A DNA stretch of 57,159 bases from Cytophagia bacterium (lineage in GTDB: Bacteria; Bacteroidota; Bacteroidia; Cytophagales; Spirosomataceae). The DNA lies in contig REAB01000054.1 in assembly GCA_004293645.1 (NCBI GenBank), positions 1 to 57,159 on the forward strand, read 5' to 3'. Under the pieces are notes generated by a model. That model did not search any database. It was not told the origin of the DNA and was given only the letters and a program-made list of their open reading frames with translations. The first letter of the stretch is position 1. Each line of letters begins with the position of its first letter. Shown in pieces: positions 17,760 through 26,245 of the stretch. The position numbers were made by a program, and so were the translations under genes.

Positions 17760-18215
17760 ATGAAAATATTTGCTAACCTCACCGCGCTAAAAGCTGAACT
17801 GGGGCAAGAATTGGGCAGCACGCCCTACTTGACCGTAACCCAAGAAATGATTAACGATTTTGCAAAAGCTACCCTCGATTTTCAGTGGATTCACGTGGAT
17901 GTAGAAATGGCCAAGCAACATTCGCCCTTCAAAACGCCCGTTGCCCACGGTTTTTTGACGCTTTCGCTGGCCCCAAAATTCATGTCCGACCTCTTCCAGG
18001 TAACTTCGGTCAAGATGGGGGTCAATTATGGGGCCAACAAAATTCGCTTTACGTCGGCAGTACCTGCGGGTAGCAACGTGCGCATGAGAGCCAAATTGGC
18101 CGAGTTGGAAGAAATACCCAACGGCGTTCGCATCATCATGGACTGTGTTTTTGAAATAGAAGGCCAAACCAAACCCGCCTGCATCGCCGAGCTTATTTCG
18201 GTGATGTATGAGTAA
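17760..18215 (+). CDS. MaoC-like (R)-specific enoyl-CoA hydratase
   Basis: A 151-residue single hot-dog-fold hydratase. The catalytic hydratase-2 motif is seen in DFQWIHVDVEMAK (Asp and His four apart), followed by FKTPVAHGFLTLSL, the usual substrate-entry segment. It should hydrate trans-2-enoyl-CoA to the (R)-3-hydroxyacyl-CoA. The ATG at 17760 follows the preceding stop by a single base. An in-frame ATG at 17727 lies inside the upstream gene and is less likely. It is convergent with the amino-acid permease, with a 15-bp gap. Confidence 0.88.
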   Translation: MKIFANLTALKAELGQELGSTPYLTVTQEMINDFAKATLDFQWIHVDVEMAKQHSPFKTPVAHGFLTLSLAPKFMSDLFQVTSVKMGVNYGANKIRFTSAVPAGSNVRMRAKLAELEEIPNGVRIIMDCVFEIEGQTKPACIAELISVMYE

Positions 18216-18230
18216 GGTTTGACCTCAAAC

Positions 18231-19673
18231 TCATTTTTTCTTGCTTAAAAAATAGACGGGGATACCCACCGCCGTAATGAGTAATCCCATGCCTGAGTCG
18301 AAGCGGGTTTTGGGGTCTATGAGCAAAATAAGGCAAATGGCAAGCGTGGTAACAATGTATAACACAGGCACCAACGGATATCCAAAAGCCTTGTAGGGCC
18401 GGTCGGCGTTGGGTTGGGTGCGGCGCAGTACAAAAATACCGCCAATGGTAACCATGTAAAATATCAACGAGCCAAAGGTGCAATAATTGAGCAGCTGGCC
18501 GTAAGTTCCCGACAAGCAAAGCAAGCAAGCCCAAAAACATTGCAGCCAGAGTGCTTTGGCAGGCACGGCGTTTTTGTTGAGTTGGGCGGCTTGCTTAAAA
18601 AACAGGCCATCTTGCGCCATGGCGTAGTAGAGCCGCGCGCCCGCCAAGATGAGGCCATTGTTGCACCCAAAAGTAGAAACCATGATGAGCGCGGCCATAA
18701 TAAAAGCCGCAGAGTCGTTGAAAATGAGCGACATAGCTGCCGAAGCTACGCGGTCGTATTCGGCGTATTGAATGCCACGCGCCAGCACATCTACGCCCGT
18801 GGGCGAGCCTTTGAGGGGCAAAATGCTCAAATAAGCCACGTTGGCCAAAATGTACAAAGTGGTAACAATGAGTGTTCCCAAAAACAAACTCAACGGAATG
18901 TTGCGCTTTGGGTTTTTGATTTCGGCGGCAATAAAGGTAACGTTATTCCAAGCATCGGCCGAGAAAAGCGAGCCAATCATCGAAACGCCAACGGCCATCA
19001 ACAAGGCCATGCCACCCAACGACACCGACCCACCGCTGGCACCAGACTTGGTGCTGCTCCACGCATCGGCAAAGTTTTGGCTCAACATTCCACTCTTAAA
19101 ACCGTAGCCAATGCCAATGGCAATGAGGCCAAACAAAGCCGCCAACTTGGCTACCGTAAAAACGTTTTGAATGAGCTTGCCGCTCTGAATACCGCGCGTG
19201 TTGATGTAAGTGAGCAGCACAATGCTGGCCATTGCAAACATCGACCCCACCGAAACGGGCGCGGGCCCCAGTTTGAAAAGGACGTTTTCGGGGTTGAGAA
19301 CAGGGAAAAATACACCCGCATACTTGATAAAAGCCACCGCCACGGCGGCAATAGTACCCGTTTGAATAACCATAAAAACCGTCCAGCCATATACAAAACT
19401 GGTGAGTGTGCCGTACGCTTTCTGAATGTAAATGTACTGCCCGCCCGCTTTGGGCATCATGCCCGCCAGTTCGCCGTAACTCAACGCCGCCGCCACCGTT
19501 ACGATGCCCGTAAGCACCCAAATGGCCAACAACCAGCCCGCCGAACCCACATTGCGGGCCATGTCGGCACTAACGATAAAAATACCCGAGCCAATCATGG
19601 CCCCCGATACGAGCATGGTGGCATCGAGCGCACCCATTGATTGTTTAAATTCAGGAGAAGGAGAATCGGGCAT
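18231..19673 (-). CDS. APC-family amino acid permease
   Basis: A 480-residue polytopic membrane protein with the first-helix signature GAMIGSGIFIVSADMAR and the loop YGELAGMMPKAGGQYIYIQKAYG typical of APC amino acid transporters, with roughly 12 hydrophobic segments. It probably imports or exchanges amino acids across the inner membrane by proton symport or antiport. The substrate cannot be read from the sequence. On the minus strand a TAATTTTG element (19698-19705) lies 25 bp upstream and fits a -7 box, without a convincing TTG. Confidence 0.9.
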   Translation of the reverse strand: MPDSPSPEFKQSMGALDATMLVSGAMIGSGIFIVSADMARNVGSAGWLLAIWVLTGIVTVAAALSYGELAGMMPKAGGQYIYIQKAYGTLTSFVYGWTVFMVIQTGTIAAVAVAFIKYAGVFFPVLNPENVLFKLGPAPVSVGSMFAMASIVLLTYINTRGIQSGKLIQNVFTVAKLAALFGLIAIGIGYGFKSGMLSQNFADAWSSTKSGASGGSVSLGGMALLMAVGVSMIGSLFSADAWNNVTFIAAEIKNPKRNIPLSLFLGTLIVTTLYILANVAYLSILPLKGSPTGVDVLARGIQYAEYDRVASAAMSLIFNDSAAFIMAALIMVSTFGCNNGLILAGARLYYAMAQDGLFFKQAAQLNKNAVPAKALWLQCFWACLLCLSGTYGQLLNYCTFGSLIFYMVTIGGIFVLRRTQPNADRPYKAFGYPLVPVLYIVTTLAICLILLIDPKTRFDSGMGLLITAVGIPVYFLSKKK

Positions 19674-19731
19674 GAAGTGAGGGGTTTAGGTTGGGTGCAA
19701 AATTAGTATTATTGAGGCTAAATGGAGTGAT

Positions 19732-20127
19732 TTACCAAACTACGGATATGAGATTGGGGTAATTTTTAAATTGGTTGTCTATTGTAATAATTGGTAGTTT
19801 TTCTTGCAAAGCGGTGGCTATCAATAATCTATCGAAAGGGTCGCGGTGCGTCTCCAGTAATGGTATATCTTGATACACAAAAATATGGACTTGACTAATT
19901 GGAAGTATTCTTATTTGAGCGGTGAGGGTATCTTCATAAATGTCTTGCAGTGCTTTGCTCAACTGTATTTTATTGACGCGCACTTTTACAGCAATTTCAA
20001 AAAATGACGCTATACTAACAAAGATTTCATTTTCAGTGTCTTCAATTAGTATTTTTGCACGACTTGATAATTGATTACTTCCTTCCAAAAACCACAACAA
20101 TGCGTGCGTATCCAATAAGTATCTCAT
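19732..20127 (-). CDS. vapC: PIN-domain toxin (VapC family ribonuclease)
   Basis: A 131-residue PIN-domain protein. The N-terminal MRYLLDTHALLWFLEG supplies the first acidic residue, EIFVSIASFFEIAVKV the conserved Glu, and HRDPFDRLLIATALQEKLPIITIDNQF the central and C-terminal acidic residues. This is the complete metal-binding set of a VapC ribonuclease. Its ATG overlaps the antitoxin stop by one base. The module lies between the permease gene and hisA. Confidence 0.92.
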   Translation of the reverse strand: MRYLLDTHALLWFLEGSNQLSSRAKILIEDTENEIFVSIASFFEIAVKVRVNKIQLSKALQDIYEDTLTAQIRILPISQVHIFVYQDIPLLETHRDPFDRLLIATALQEKLPIITIDNQFKNYPNLISVVW

Positions 20128-20339
20128 TACATATATTCCTTCAAATCGTCAAGAGAAGCATTGAAATCATCGTCCATTCTGATAGAACCTCTTGAAATGC
20201 CAAAAGGACGTTTAATCTTAGTCGTAGGTTCAACTATTTCTTCCAAAATAGTTACAATTATCCTTACGCGACGATCGGGAATTGGCTCGTCCAAAATAAA
20301 TTCTCCTTTCTCGTAAATACCCTGCACTGTAGTTAGCAT
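20127..20339 (-). CDS. Antitoxin of the VapBC module (AF2212/DUF104-like N-terminus)
   Basis: A 70-residue protein beginning MLTTVQGIYEKGEFILDEPIP, the short beta-rich opening of AF2212/PG0164-type antitoxins. It ends in an acidic tail, DDDFNASLDDLKEYM, like the toxin-wrapping C-terminus of VapB partners. It should neutralise the PIN toxin and repress the operon. A good TTG/TAnnTTTG promoter lies just upstream. Confidence 0.85.
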   Translation of the reverse strand: MLTTVQGIYEKGEFILDEPIPDRRVRIIVTILEEIVEPTTKIKRPFGISRGSIRMDDDFNASLDDLKEYM

Positions 20340-20359
20340 AATAAATATCAGTTTTGAAA

Positions 20360-20392
20360 CAAAGGTACAAAAAAAGCAGTTTATACTACCAA
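20360..20392 (-). promoter_or_regulatory. vapBC promoter
   Basis: On the minus strand TTG (20390-20392) and TACCTTTG (20360-20367) are spaced by 22 bp, matching the Bacteroidota consensus. The -33 element lies within the last codons of hisA, so the module carries its own promoter directly abutting the his gene. Confidence 0.65.
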
Positions 20393-21105
20393 TTGTGTTG
20401 CCCCAGTTGGCTCAAACTGATGCGCCCTTCGTAAATGGCCTTGCCTACAATAACGCCATATATTTTTTGTTCGGAGAGTTTTTCGAGGTCGGCAATGGAG
20501 CTTACGCCGCCACTGGCAATGATGTGCAGCGCGGGGCATTGGTCTTGCAGGTTTTTGTACAACTCAAACGACGGCCCTTGCAACAGGCCATCTTTGGCTA
20601 CGTCGGTGCTGATGGCGTATTTGGCCCCTTTTTCGACCCATTTTTGCACAAAGTCATAAACCCAAATCTCCGTACCTTCTTCCCAGCCGCTCACGGCTAC
20701 GCGCTCGTTGCGGGCATCGGCCCCCAAAATAATTTGGTCGCCGCCGTAATTGTCGAGCCATTTTTCAAACAAATCGGCATTTTTTACGGCAATGCTTCCG
20801 CCCGTTACTTGCTTGGCCCCACATTCAAAAACCACCCGCAGGTCGTCGTCCGACTGCACGCCGCCGCCAAAATCTATTTGCAAGCGGGTGTACGCCGCAA
20901 TCTGTTCGAGTACTTTCCAATTGACTACTTTTTTGGCTTTGGCTCCGTCCAAATCTACCAAGTGCAGCCGCGTGAGCCCCGCATCTTCAAAGGCTTTGGC
21001 TACTTCGATGGGTCGTTCGTTGTAAATGGTTTTTTGGCTGTAATCGCCCTGAGTGAGGCGTACGCACTTGCCCTCAATGAGGTCTATGGCAGGAATAATG
21101 AACAT
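20386..21105 (-). CDS. hisA: ProFAR isomerase of histidine biosynthesis
   Basis: This (beta/alpha)8 enzyme of about 239 residues converts ProFAR to PRFAR. It shows the N-terminal catalytic segment MFIIPAIDLIEGKCVRLTQGDY (Asp8), QIDFGGGVQSDDDLR, the second catalytic Asp in AISTDVAKDGLLQGPSFELY, and IIASGGVSSIADL. The start at 21105 matches the family; an ATG five codons upstream adds only MLFEN. It is downstream of hisH on the same strand. No hisF follows: the next genes are the vapBC module. Confidence 0.95.
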   Translation of the reverse strand: MFIIPAIDLIEGKCVRLTQGDYSQKTIYNERPIEVAKAFEDAGLTRLHLVDLDGAKAKKVVNWKVLEQIAAYTRLQIDFGGGVQSDDDLRVVFECGAKQVTGGSIAVKNADLFEKWLDNYGGDQIILGADARNERVAVSGWEEGTEIWVYDFVQKWVEKGAKYAISTDVAKDGLLQGPSFELYKNLQDQCPALHIIASGGVSSIADLEKLSEQKIYGVIVGKAIYEGRISLSQLGQHNW

Positions 21106-21108
21106 ATT

Positions 21109-21172
21109 TTCAAATAGCAAATTTCAAATAACAGATAACAGATAACAGATAACAGATAACAAATAGCAGACA
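21109..21172. repeat. Tandem CAGATAA/CAAATAAC repeat upstream of hisA
   Basis: Several copies of ACAGATAAC in tandem are flanked by TTTCAAATAACA and CAAATAGCAGA, the same family as at the end of the isomerase gene (17404-17444). A short palindrome CAGCCTTTAGGCTG (21188-21201) follows in the same hisH-hisA gap. Confidence 0.75.
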
Positions 21173-21228
21173 TCTATTTTTTAACCTCAGCCTTTAGGCT
21201 GGGTAGGTACAAACAAAAACATTTTATG

Positions 21229-21244
21229 GCACGGGCAGCCCCGC
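21229..21244. repeat. 16-bp GC-rich repeat, copy 2
   Basis: GCACGGGCAGCCCCGC ends exactly where the hisH stop codon begins (21245). It is the second of three near-identical copies. Confidence 0.7.
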
Positions 21245-21832
21245 TCAAACCTTTAAAAAGTTTTCAAAAATAGTTTGGCCTGCGTTGCCACTAATTTCGG
21301 CGTGAAACTGAGCGGCGTAAAAGTTATCTTTTTGGAGCATGGCACTGAACGGGGCTACGTAGTCGCAGGTAGCTACGGTGTGGTCGCAAAGCGTAGCGGC
21401 ATAGCTGTGGTTAAAATACACGTACGCATTGTCGGGCAAACCAGTGGTGAGGTCAGATTTGTAATCAAAAATATTGTTCCAGCCCGTTTGTGGCACTTTT
21501 AGGCCAGGGGTTTGCCCAAAGCGTTTTACATCCACCTCAAAAATGCCCATGCACGCGGTGTCGTTTTCTTCGGAGTAGCGGCACATGAGCTGCATACCCA
21601 CGCACGTACCCAACACGGGCTGTTTAAGAGTTGGAATAAGACGGTCGAGGCCGCGCTCGCGCAGGTATTGCATGGCCGTACTGGCCTCGCCCACGCCAGG
21701 AAAAATTACGCGGTCGGCGGCACAAATTTCGGCGGGGTCGTCGGTCCAGAGATAAGCTGCCCCAATGCGGTCGAGGGCGTACATCACCGATTGCACGTTG
21801 CCCGCATTGTATTTAATGATAACGGTTTTCAT
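21245..21832 (-). CDS. hisH: Imidazole glycerol phosphate synthase glutaminase subunit
   Basis: A 195-residue class-I glutamine amidotransferase. The nucleophile elbow is PVLGTCVGMQLMCRYSEE, the oxyanion-strand region is YNAGNVQSV and FPGVGEAS, and the catalytic His/Glu are in AAQFHAEISGNAG, where an Ala replaces the common Pro after His. With HisF it makes IGP and AICAR from PRFAR. The hisF partner is not in the window. hisA follows 139 bp downstream, with repeats between. Confidence 0.95.
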   Translation of the reverse strand: MKTVIIKYNAGNVQSVMYALDRIGAAYLWTDDPAEICAADRVIFPGVGEASTAMQYLRERGLDRLIPTLKQPVLGTCVGMQLMCRYSEENDTACMGIFEVDVKRFGQTPGLKVPQTGWNNIFDYKSDLTTGLPDNAYVYFNHSYAATLCDHTVATCDYVAPFSAMLQKDNFYAAQFHAEISGNAGQTIFENFLKV

Positions 21833-21835
21833 AAA

Positions 21836-21949
21836 TTCATGGTTGAGAGTCGATAGTCCACGGTCGATGGTCCATAGTGGTAGGGTATTGTTTCTTTACA
21901 GCATCAACCAGCATTATTTGTCGGCTATTGACCGCACGGGCGGCCCCGC
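21836..21949. repeat. GTCGATAGTCCA-type repeat and 16-bp repeat copy 3
   Basis: The hisH-ribH gap holds GAGAGTCGATAGTCCACGG and GTCGATGGTCCATAG (about 21849-21880), members of the GTCAT/GACTAT heptamer family seen at 37098-37120 and 39113-39269. The third 16-bp copy, GCACGGGCGGCCCCGC, lies at 21934-21949. Nothing else is visible in this gap. Confidence 0.65.
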
Positions 21950-21972
21950 GTGGACAACTTATTAACAGGTTT

Positions 21973-22455
21973 TCATGCGTATAATTTGAGCATTTTGATG
22001 GCCGTGATGGCGGCTTCGTCGCCTTTGTTGCCGTGTACTCCGCCCGCGCGGTCGAGGGCTTGCTGCTGGGTATTGGGCGTTAGTATGCCAAAAATAACGG
22101 GTTTGTTGTATTTGAGCGACACGTTGGTTAGCCCTTGCGCCACGGCGTGATTGATGTAGTCGTTGTGTTTGGTTTCGCCCTGAATGACGCACCCGATGGC
22201 AATAACTGCATCAATATCAGCTTGTTGGGCCAATATTTGCGCCGCCAATGTTAGTTCAAAACTCCCTGGTACATTGACTCTTACCACGTTTTGGGGCATT
22301 ACGCCGTTGGCCAATAACGTATCGTAAGCCCCAATGTAGAGTGCTTCGGTTACGGTTTCGTTCCATTCGGCCACTGCCACGCCAAATCGCTTTTGGCTTA
22401 CGTCGGGCAGTGCTTCGGTTGAAAATATACTCAGATTTTTATCAGCAGAAGACAT
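21973..22455 (-). CDS. ribH: 6,7-dimethyl-8-ribityllumazine synthase
   Basis: A 160-residue lumazine synthase, the penultimate riboflavin enzyme. It has the family pattern FGVAVAEWNETVTEALYIGAY, VNVPGSFELTLAAQIL, DAVIAIGCVIQGETKHNDYI with the catalytic His, and KPVIFGILTPNTQQQALDRAGG. The protein should assemble as a pentamer or icosahedral 60-mer. It stands alone here without other rib genes. A TATTTTTG -7-like box lies at 22508-22515 on the minus strand. Confidence 0.95.
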   Translation of the reverse strand: MSSADKNLSIFSTEALPDVSQKRFGVAVAEWNETVTEALYIGAYDTLLANGVMPQNVVRVNVPGSFELTLAAQILAQQADIDAVIAIGCVIQGETKHNDYINHAVAQGLTNVSLKYNKPVIFGILTPNTQQQALDRAGGVHGNKGDEAAITAIKMLKLYA

Positions 22456-22692
22456 TTAGTTCGTGGTTTGTAATTTACAGTTTATGATTGGGTGCTTATT
22501 GGCTTTGCAAAAATAGTTTTTATTTACAACTGCGACTGCTTTTTGACCAATTTTGTGGCAATATTCCCTGTTTTTGCATTTGTAAGAGTGAATATTTACG
22601 GTAACCTTTGGTGCGTTTGCTCGGCATTTGCAGCGGAACGTTTGTTTAGCCAGATTAATCCTTTCTTCGAGTTTAGCTACAGGGCGTTGCAA

Positions 22693-22736
22693 GGAGTTTA
22701 AAACTCCGCGCAGGTGTCACAAGGTCTCTGACCTTG
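22693..22736. terminator. Two small palindromes downstream of radA
   Basis: CAAGGTC-TCT-GACCTTG (22720-22736) directly abuts the radA stop codon at 22737, and GGAGTTT-A-AAACTCC (22693-22707) follows it on the minus strand. They resemble a mobile intergenic palindrome as much as a terminator, since no T-run follows. The rest of the 281-bp ribH-radA gap shows only a possible ribH -7 box. Confidence 0.5.
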
Positions 22737-24107
22737 CTATCCTATCAATTCGCCAAACACCTCTTCGAGTTTGGCCACGGGGCGCACTTGAATGGCGTAG
22801 TCCTTGAGGTTCAAGCCTTTGGTGTTGTATTTTGAAATATAAATTTGTTTAAAACCCAGTTTTTCGGCTTCGGCAATGCGGCTTTCGATGCGGTTTACGG
22901 CCCGAATCTCGCCCCCCAAACCCACCTCGGCGGCAAAGCAAAACGAGGGCGGCACGGGTGAGTCTTCAAACGACGACGCAATAGAAACCACCACCGCCAA
23001 ATCAATGGCGGGGTCTTCGACGCGCAGCCCGCCCGCAATGTTCAAAAAAACGTCTTGCACACCCAGTCGCAAGCCCGCGCGTTTTTCCAATACGGCCAGC
23101 AACATTTGGAGGCGTTTGGCATCAAAACCCGTGCTACTGCGCTGCGGTGTGCCGTAGTTGGCAATGCTCACCAACGACTGAATCTCAATCATGAGCGGGC
23201 GGTTGCCTTCCATCATAGAGCCAATCGTAATGCCGCTCAACAACTCCTCGCGTTGCGAAATTAAGATTTCGGATGGATTCGTAACTTGCCGCAAGCCTGT
23301 GCCGAGCATTTCGTAAATGCCCAACTCAGAGGTACTGCCAAAACGGTTTTTGGCGGTGCGGAGCAGGCGGTAAGTGGTGTGGCGGTCGCCCTCAAATTGC
23401 AGCACCGTGTCCACCATGTGTTCGAGGGTTTTGGGGCCAGCTATGGAGCCATCTTTGGTAATGTGTCCAATCATAAAAACGGGTGTACCGCTTTCTTTGG
23501 CATATTTCATGAGTTCGGTGGCGCACTGCCGCACCTGCGACACGCTGCCCGCTCCCGACTCAATGAGCGACGAAGTGAGGGTTTGAATGGAGTCAATAAT
23601 CAACACCGCTGGGTCAAATTCTTCGACTTGCCGAAACAGGTTTTCGGTGGTGTTTTCGGTCAAAATGTAGCAATTGTCGCTCTTATTTTCCATGCGCTCG
23701 GCGCGCATTTTTATCTGCTGCTCGCTTTCCTCGCCCGACACGTACAGCACTCGGTGTTGCGAGAGCGTGAGCGCAATTTGCAGCATCAACGTGGATTTGC
23801 CAATGCCTGGTTCGCCGCCAATGAGTACCAACGACCCCGGCACAATGCCCCCGCCCAACACGCGGTTGAGCTCACCGTCGGAGGTAACAATGCGCGGCTC
23901 ATTTTCGTAGTTGATGTCGGCAATGGCTTTGGGTTTACTGCTCAGACTCACCGATTTCCAAGCAATACCAGGCGTTTTTTTGTCTTCTTTTTCCATCACT
24001 TCCTCCACGAAAGTGTTCCATTCGCCGCAAGAAGGGCAACGTCCCAGCCACTTGGGCGACTGCGCCCCGCAATTTTGACAAAAATAAGCTGATTTAACTT
24101 TGGCCAT
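22737..24107 (-). CDS. radA: DNA repair protein RadA (Sms)
   Basis: A 456-residue RadA. It has an N-terminal zinc finger (CQNCGAQSPKWLGRCPSC), a RecA-like ATPase with Walker A GGEPGIGKSTL, and the RadA-specific KNRFGSTSELGIYEM motif. A C-terminal Lon-protease-like domain follows (RLQMLLAVLEKRAGLRLGVQDVFLN). It promotes branch migration in recombination. The gene faces away from nuoK, and both lie on either side of a repeat-rich 270-bp gap containing the radA promoter. Confidence 0.97.
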   Translation of the reverse strand: MAKVKSAYFCQNCGAQSPKWLGRCPSCGEWNTFVEEVMEKEDKKTPGIAWKSVSLSSKPKAIADINYENEPRIVTSDGELNRVLGGGIVPGSLVLIGGEPGIGKSTLMLQIALTLSQHRVLYVSGEESEQQIKMRAERMENKSDNCYILTENTTENLFRQVEEFDPAVLIIDSIQTLTSSLIESGAGSVSQVRQCATELMKYAKESGTPVFMIGHITKDGSIAGPKTLEHMVDTVLQFEGDRHTTYRLLRTAKNRFGSTSELGIYEMLGTGLRQVTNPSEILISQREELLSGITIGSMMEGNRPLMIEIQSLVSIANYGTPQRSSTGFDAKRLQMLLAVLEKRAGLRLGVQDVFLNIAGGLRVEDPAIDLAVVVSIASSFEDSPVPPSFCFAAEVGLGGEIRAVNRIESRIAEAEKLGFKQIYISKYNTKGLNLKDYAIQVRPVAKLEEVFGELIG

Positions 24108-24114
24108 TTAATTT

Positions 24115-24365
24115 AGGTTGAGTTTTGGGTTATTGAGTTTTGAGTTATAGAGTTGTTGAGGGTTGAGTTATAGAGTTTTGAGTTTTTGAGGGTTGGGTTG
24201 TTGGATGATAATTTAGGATTTTATTATTAACATTGCAAAAATACTTACGAATAAACTGAACTACAAGTTCTACTCAGCTACACAGCAACTCATCAACAAC
24301 TCTATAACTCAACAACTCTGTTACTCAAAACTCAACAACTCTATAACTCAACAACTCAAAACCCA
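24115..24365. repeat. Inverted clusters of GAGTTATAGAGTT words around the radA promoter
   Basis: The left cluster (about 24115-24200) repeats GAGTTTTGAG, GAGTTATAGAGTT and GTTGAGGGTTGAG. The right cluster (about 24285-24365) has the complementary words AACTCTATAACTCAACAACTC several times. The two clusters face each other across the radA promoter and could pair in single-stranded form. This accounts for nearly all of the radA-nuoK gap. Confidence 0.75.
24236..24266 (-). promoter_or_regulatory. radA promoter
   Basis: On the minus strand TTG (24264-24266) and TATTTTTG (24236-24243) are spaced by 20 bp, a full match to TTG/TAnnTTTG. The resulting leader of about 120 nt would consist mainly of the GAGTT repeat cluster. 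Confidence 0.7.
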
Positions 24366-24376
24366 ATCATTCAAAG

Positions 24377-24679
24377 ATGATTCCCCTTTCTCATTTTCTA
24401 ATCGTATCGGCGGCTTTGTTTAGCATTGGATTGGCCGTTATGGTTACCAAACGCAACGCCATTGTGGTTTTGATTGGCCTCGAACTGGTGCTTAACGCTG
24501 TTAATATCAATTTGGTCGCTTTTTCGCAGTACGACAACCGTTTATCTGGGCAGTTATTTGGTTTGTTTGTGCTGGTAGTGGCCGCTGCCGAGTCGGCGGT
24601 GGCGTTGGCTATTATCTTAAAAGTATATCGCCATTTTGGCACCATTCATTTAGACAAAGTCAGTTCGATGAAGAAATAA
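24377..24679 (+). CDS. nuoK: NADH-quinone oxidoreductase subunit K
   Basis: A 100-residue protein with three membrane helices, matching NuoK. Conserved membrane glutamates are present in VLIGLELVLNAVNINLVAF and LFVLVVAAAESAVALAIIL, the residues of the proton path in complex I. The length is normal for the family. No other nuo gene lies next to it: it sits between radA and a GWxTD lipoprotein gene, so it must work with subunits encoded elsewhere or be a stray copy. Confidence 0.92.
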   Translation: MIPLSHFLIVSAALFSIGLAVMVTKRNAIVVLIGLELVLNAVNINLVAFSQYDNRLSGQLFGLFVLVVAAAESAVALAIILKVYRHFGTIHLDKVSSMKK

Positions 24680-24747
24680 ACCCCTGCCACGTGCGAAAAA
24701 TCGTTTTGGTGCGTTAGTATTTTACGTGCAATCCACGGTCTAAAATA

Positions 24748-26043
24748 ATGAAAAATACCATGAAAAAATGGACGCTATACCTCAGTGTTTTGTTGCTGAT
24801 TACGGCAGCTTGCACCACTTCCAAAAAAACAAAAAGTAAAAACGAGGCTACCAACAATGCTGCATCTAACGCGGTGGGTTCGAGCGAACTGAATATTGTG
24901 GGCGTAAAAACCAAGTTTTTGAATAAAGATTCAACCTCGGTTACGGTTTTTTTGCAGGCCGACTTGGCGCGGCAAAATGGCGGTGCGATTAGAATCAAAG
25001 AATTTACCGATCGGTTTACCCTCAACTACGTGATGTACCCCGATTTTGCCTCGCGCGAGCGGCTGGGCTACGGCAATATTATACTGACCGATGCCAACGT
25101 CATGAAAACGGGAGAAAGCCAGTTTATGATTCGGTTTGACGTAAAAAAGCCCGCCAACCAAATTACGGGCGTGTTGCTGTCGGAGTTGGCCGAAATTGCC
25201 TCCCCCAAAAAAGTACTGAACGACCTGCAAATCAGATTTAAAGCCGTCAAACTGAGCGACCGCCTCGCCCTTTTTGAACCAATGGGGCGCGTACCGTTGC
25301 TACAAAATTACGTAACCGTCCGCGATACATTTCGGATTCAGGGCATTATGCCGCAAGCCAAAAGCCTGTACGTGCTGCGCTACAAACACGACTTCGACCC
25401 CGCAGTGTCGCCCATGAACACCGCCCCCCGCACCGCTGCCCGCACCTTGGACGTGGACAGCACATTTATAATAGACGTGTCCAAGCCAATTGTACTGCCC
25501 ACCGAGGGGTTGTATTTTATGGTAGAAGATACCCTCGATGCCTACGGTATTGGCATAACGGCCACCACCAAGCGGTTTCCCAAAATGACGCGCCCCGAAG
25601 AACTGGTAAAACCCGTGATGTACGTAAGTCTGAGTCAAGAGATTACAAATTTGCTCAACGCCAAAGACTCCAAAAAAGAACTGGATAAATACTGGCTCAT
25701 GCTTATGAGCGGCAACACCGAAATAGCCAAACGTACCATCAAGATATTTTACCGCCGCGTAGAAGAAACCAACCGCCTTTTTACAACTTACAAAGAAGGT
25801 TGGAAAACCGACAAAGGCATGGTTTTTATTGTGATGGGGCCACCCGACCGCGTGCAACGCAGCAAAGACCGTGAAGTGTGGGTGTATGCCCAAAGGGTCA
25901 ATTTTTCGGAAATTAACTTTACTTTCAACCGCCGCCCCAACCAGTTTGTGGAAGACCACTACGAACTCCAACGATACACCGAGTACCAACCCATTTGGTA
26001 TCCAATGGTAGAAGCTTGGCGCTCTGGCAACGTACGCGAGTAG
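24748..26043 (+). CDS. GWxTD domain-containing lipoprotein
   Basis: A 431-residue protein with a lipoprotein signal ending ITAAC and a low-complexity linker (TSKKTKSKNEATNNAASN). Near the C-terminus is the GWxTD domain: YKEGWKTDKGMVFIVMGPPDRV followed by EVWVYAQR. The GWxTD family is typical of Bacteroidota and related phyla, and its molecular role is unsettled. The Met at 24760 (MKKWTLYLS) is an alternative start. No operon partner is evident. Confidence 0.88.
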   Translation: MKNTMKKWTLYLSVLLLITAACTTSKKTKSKNEATNNAASNAVGSSELNIVGVKTKFLNKDSTSVTVFLQADLARQNGGAIRIKEFTDRFTLNYVMYPDFASRERLGYGNIILTDANVMKTGESQFMIRFDVKKPANQITGVLLSELAEIASPKKVLNDLQIRFKAVKLSDRLALFEPMGRVPLLQNYVTVRDTFRIQGIMPQAKSLYVLRYKHDFDPAVSPMNTAPRTAARTLDVDSTFIIDVSKPIVLPTEGLYFMVEDTLDAYGIGITATTKRFPKMTRPEELVKPVMYVSLSQEITNLLNAKDSKKELDKYWLMLMSGNTEIAKRTIKIFYRRVEETNRLFTTYKEGWKTDKGMVFIVMGPPDRVQRSKDREVWVYAQRVNFSEINFTFNRRPNQFVEDHYELQRYTEYQPIWYPMVEAWRSGNVRE

Positions 26044-26245
26044 CAAAGCAACGCTCCCGCAGCATTTTAACTGCTCTTATTTTCAACAAGTTACCCAAAA
26101 AAGCTCTAAATCACCACGCGGGCATTCATTCAACCGCCGCAAATGTATCGGCTAAAAAAGTAGGTGGCAACCAATTGGCGACGGGTATTTTTGTGCGCCC
26201 TGCTTCTTATTAGAAAGTAATTTTCTGGTAAAGTACTTTTCTTGC

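Noticed and set aside
18414-19640. Long open frame (408 codons) antisense to the amino-acid permease
   Set aside because: The translation is rich in His, Arg, Asn and Gln without domain structure and mirrors the permease gene, whose membrane helices and motifs are clear.
24115-24365. Repeat clusters near radA as a possible CRISPR or replication origin
   Set aside because: The words are irregular, very short and simple, with no constant spacer length; no DnaA-box cluster or dnaA gene was seen.
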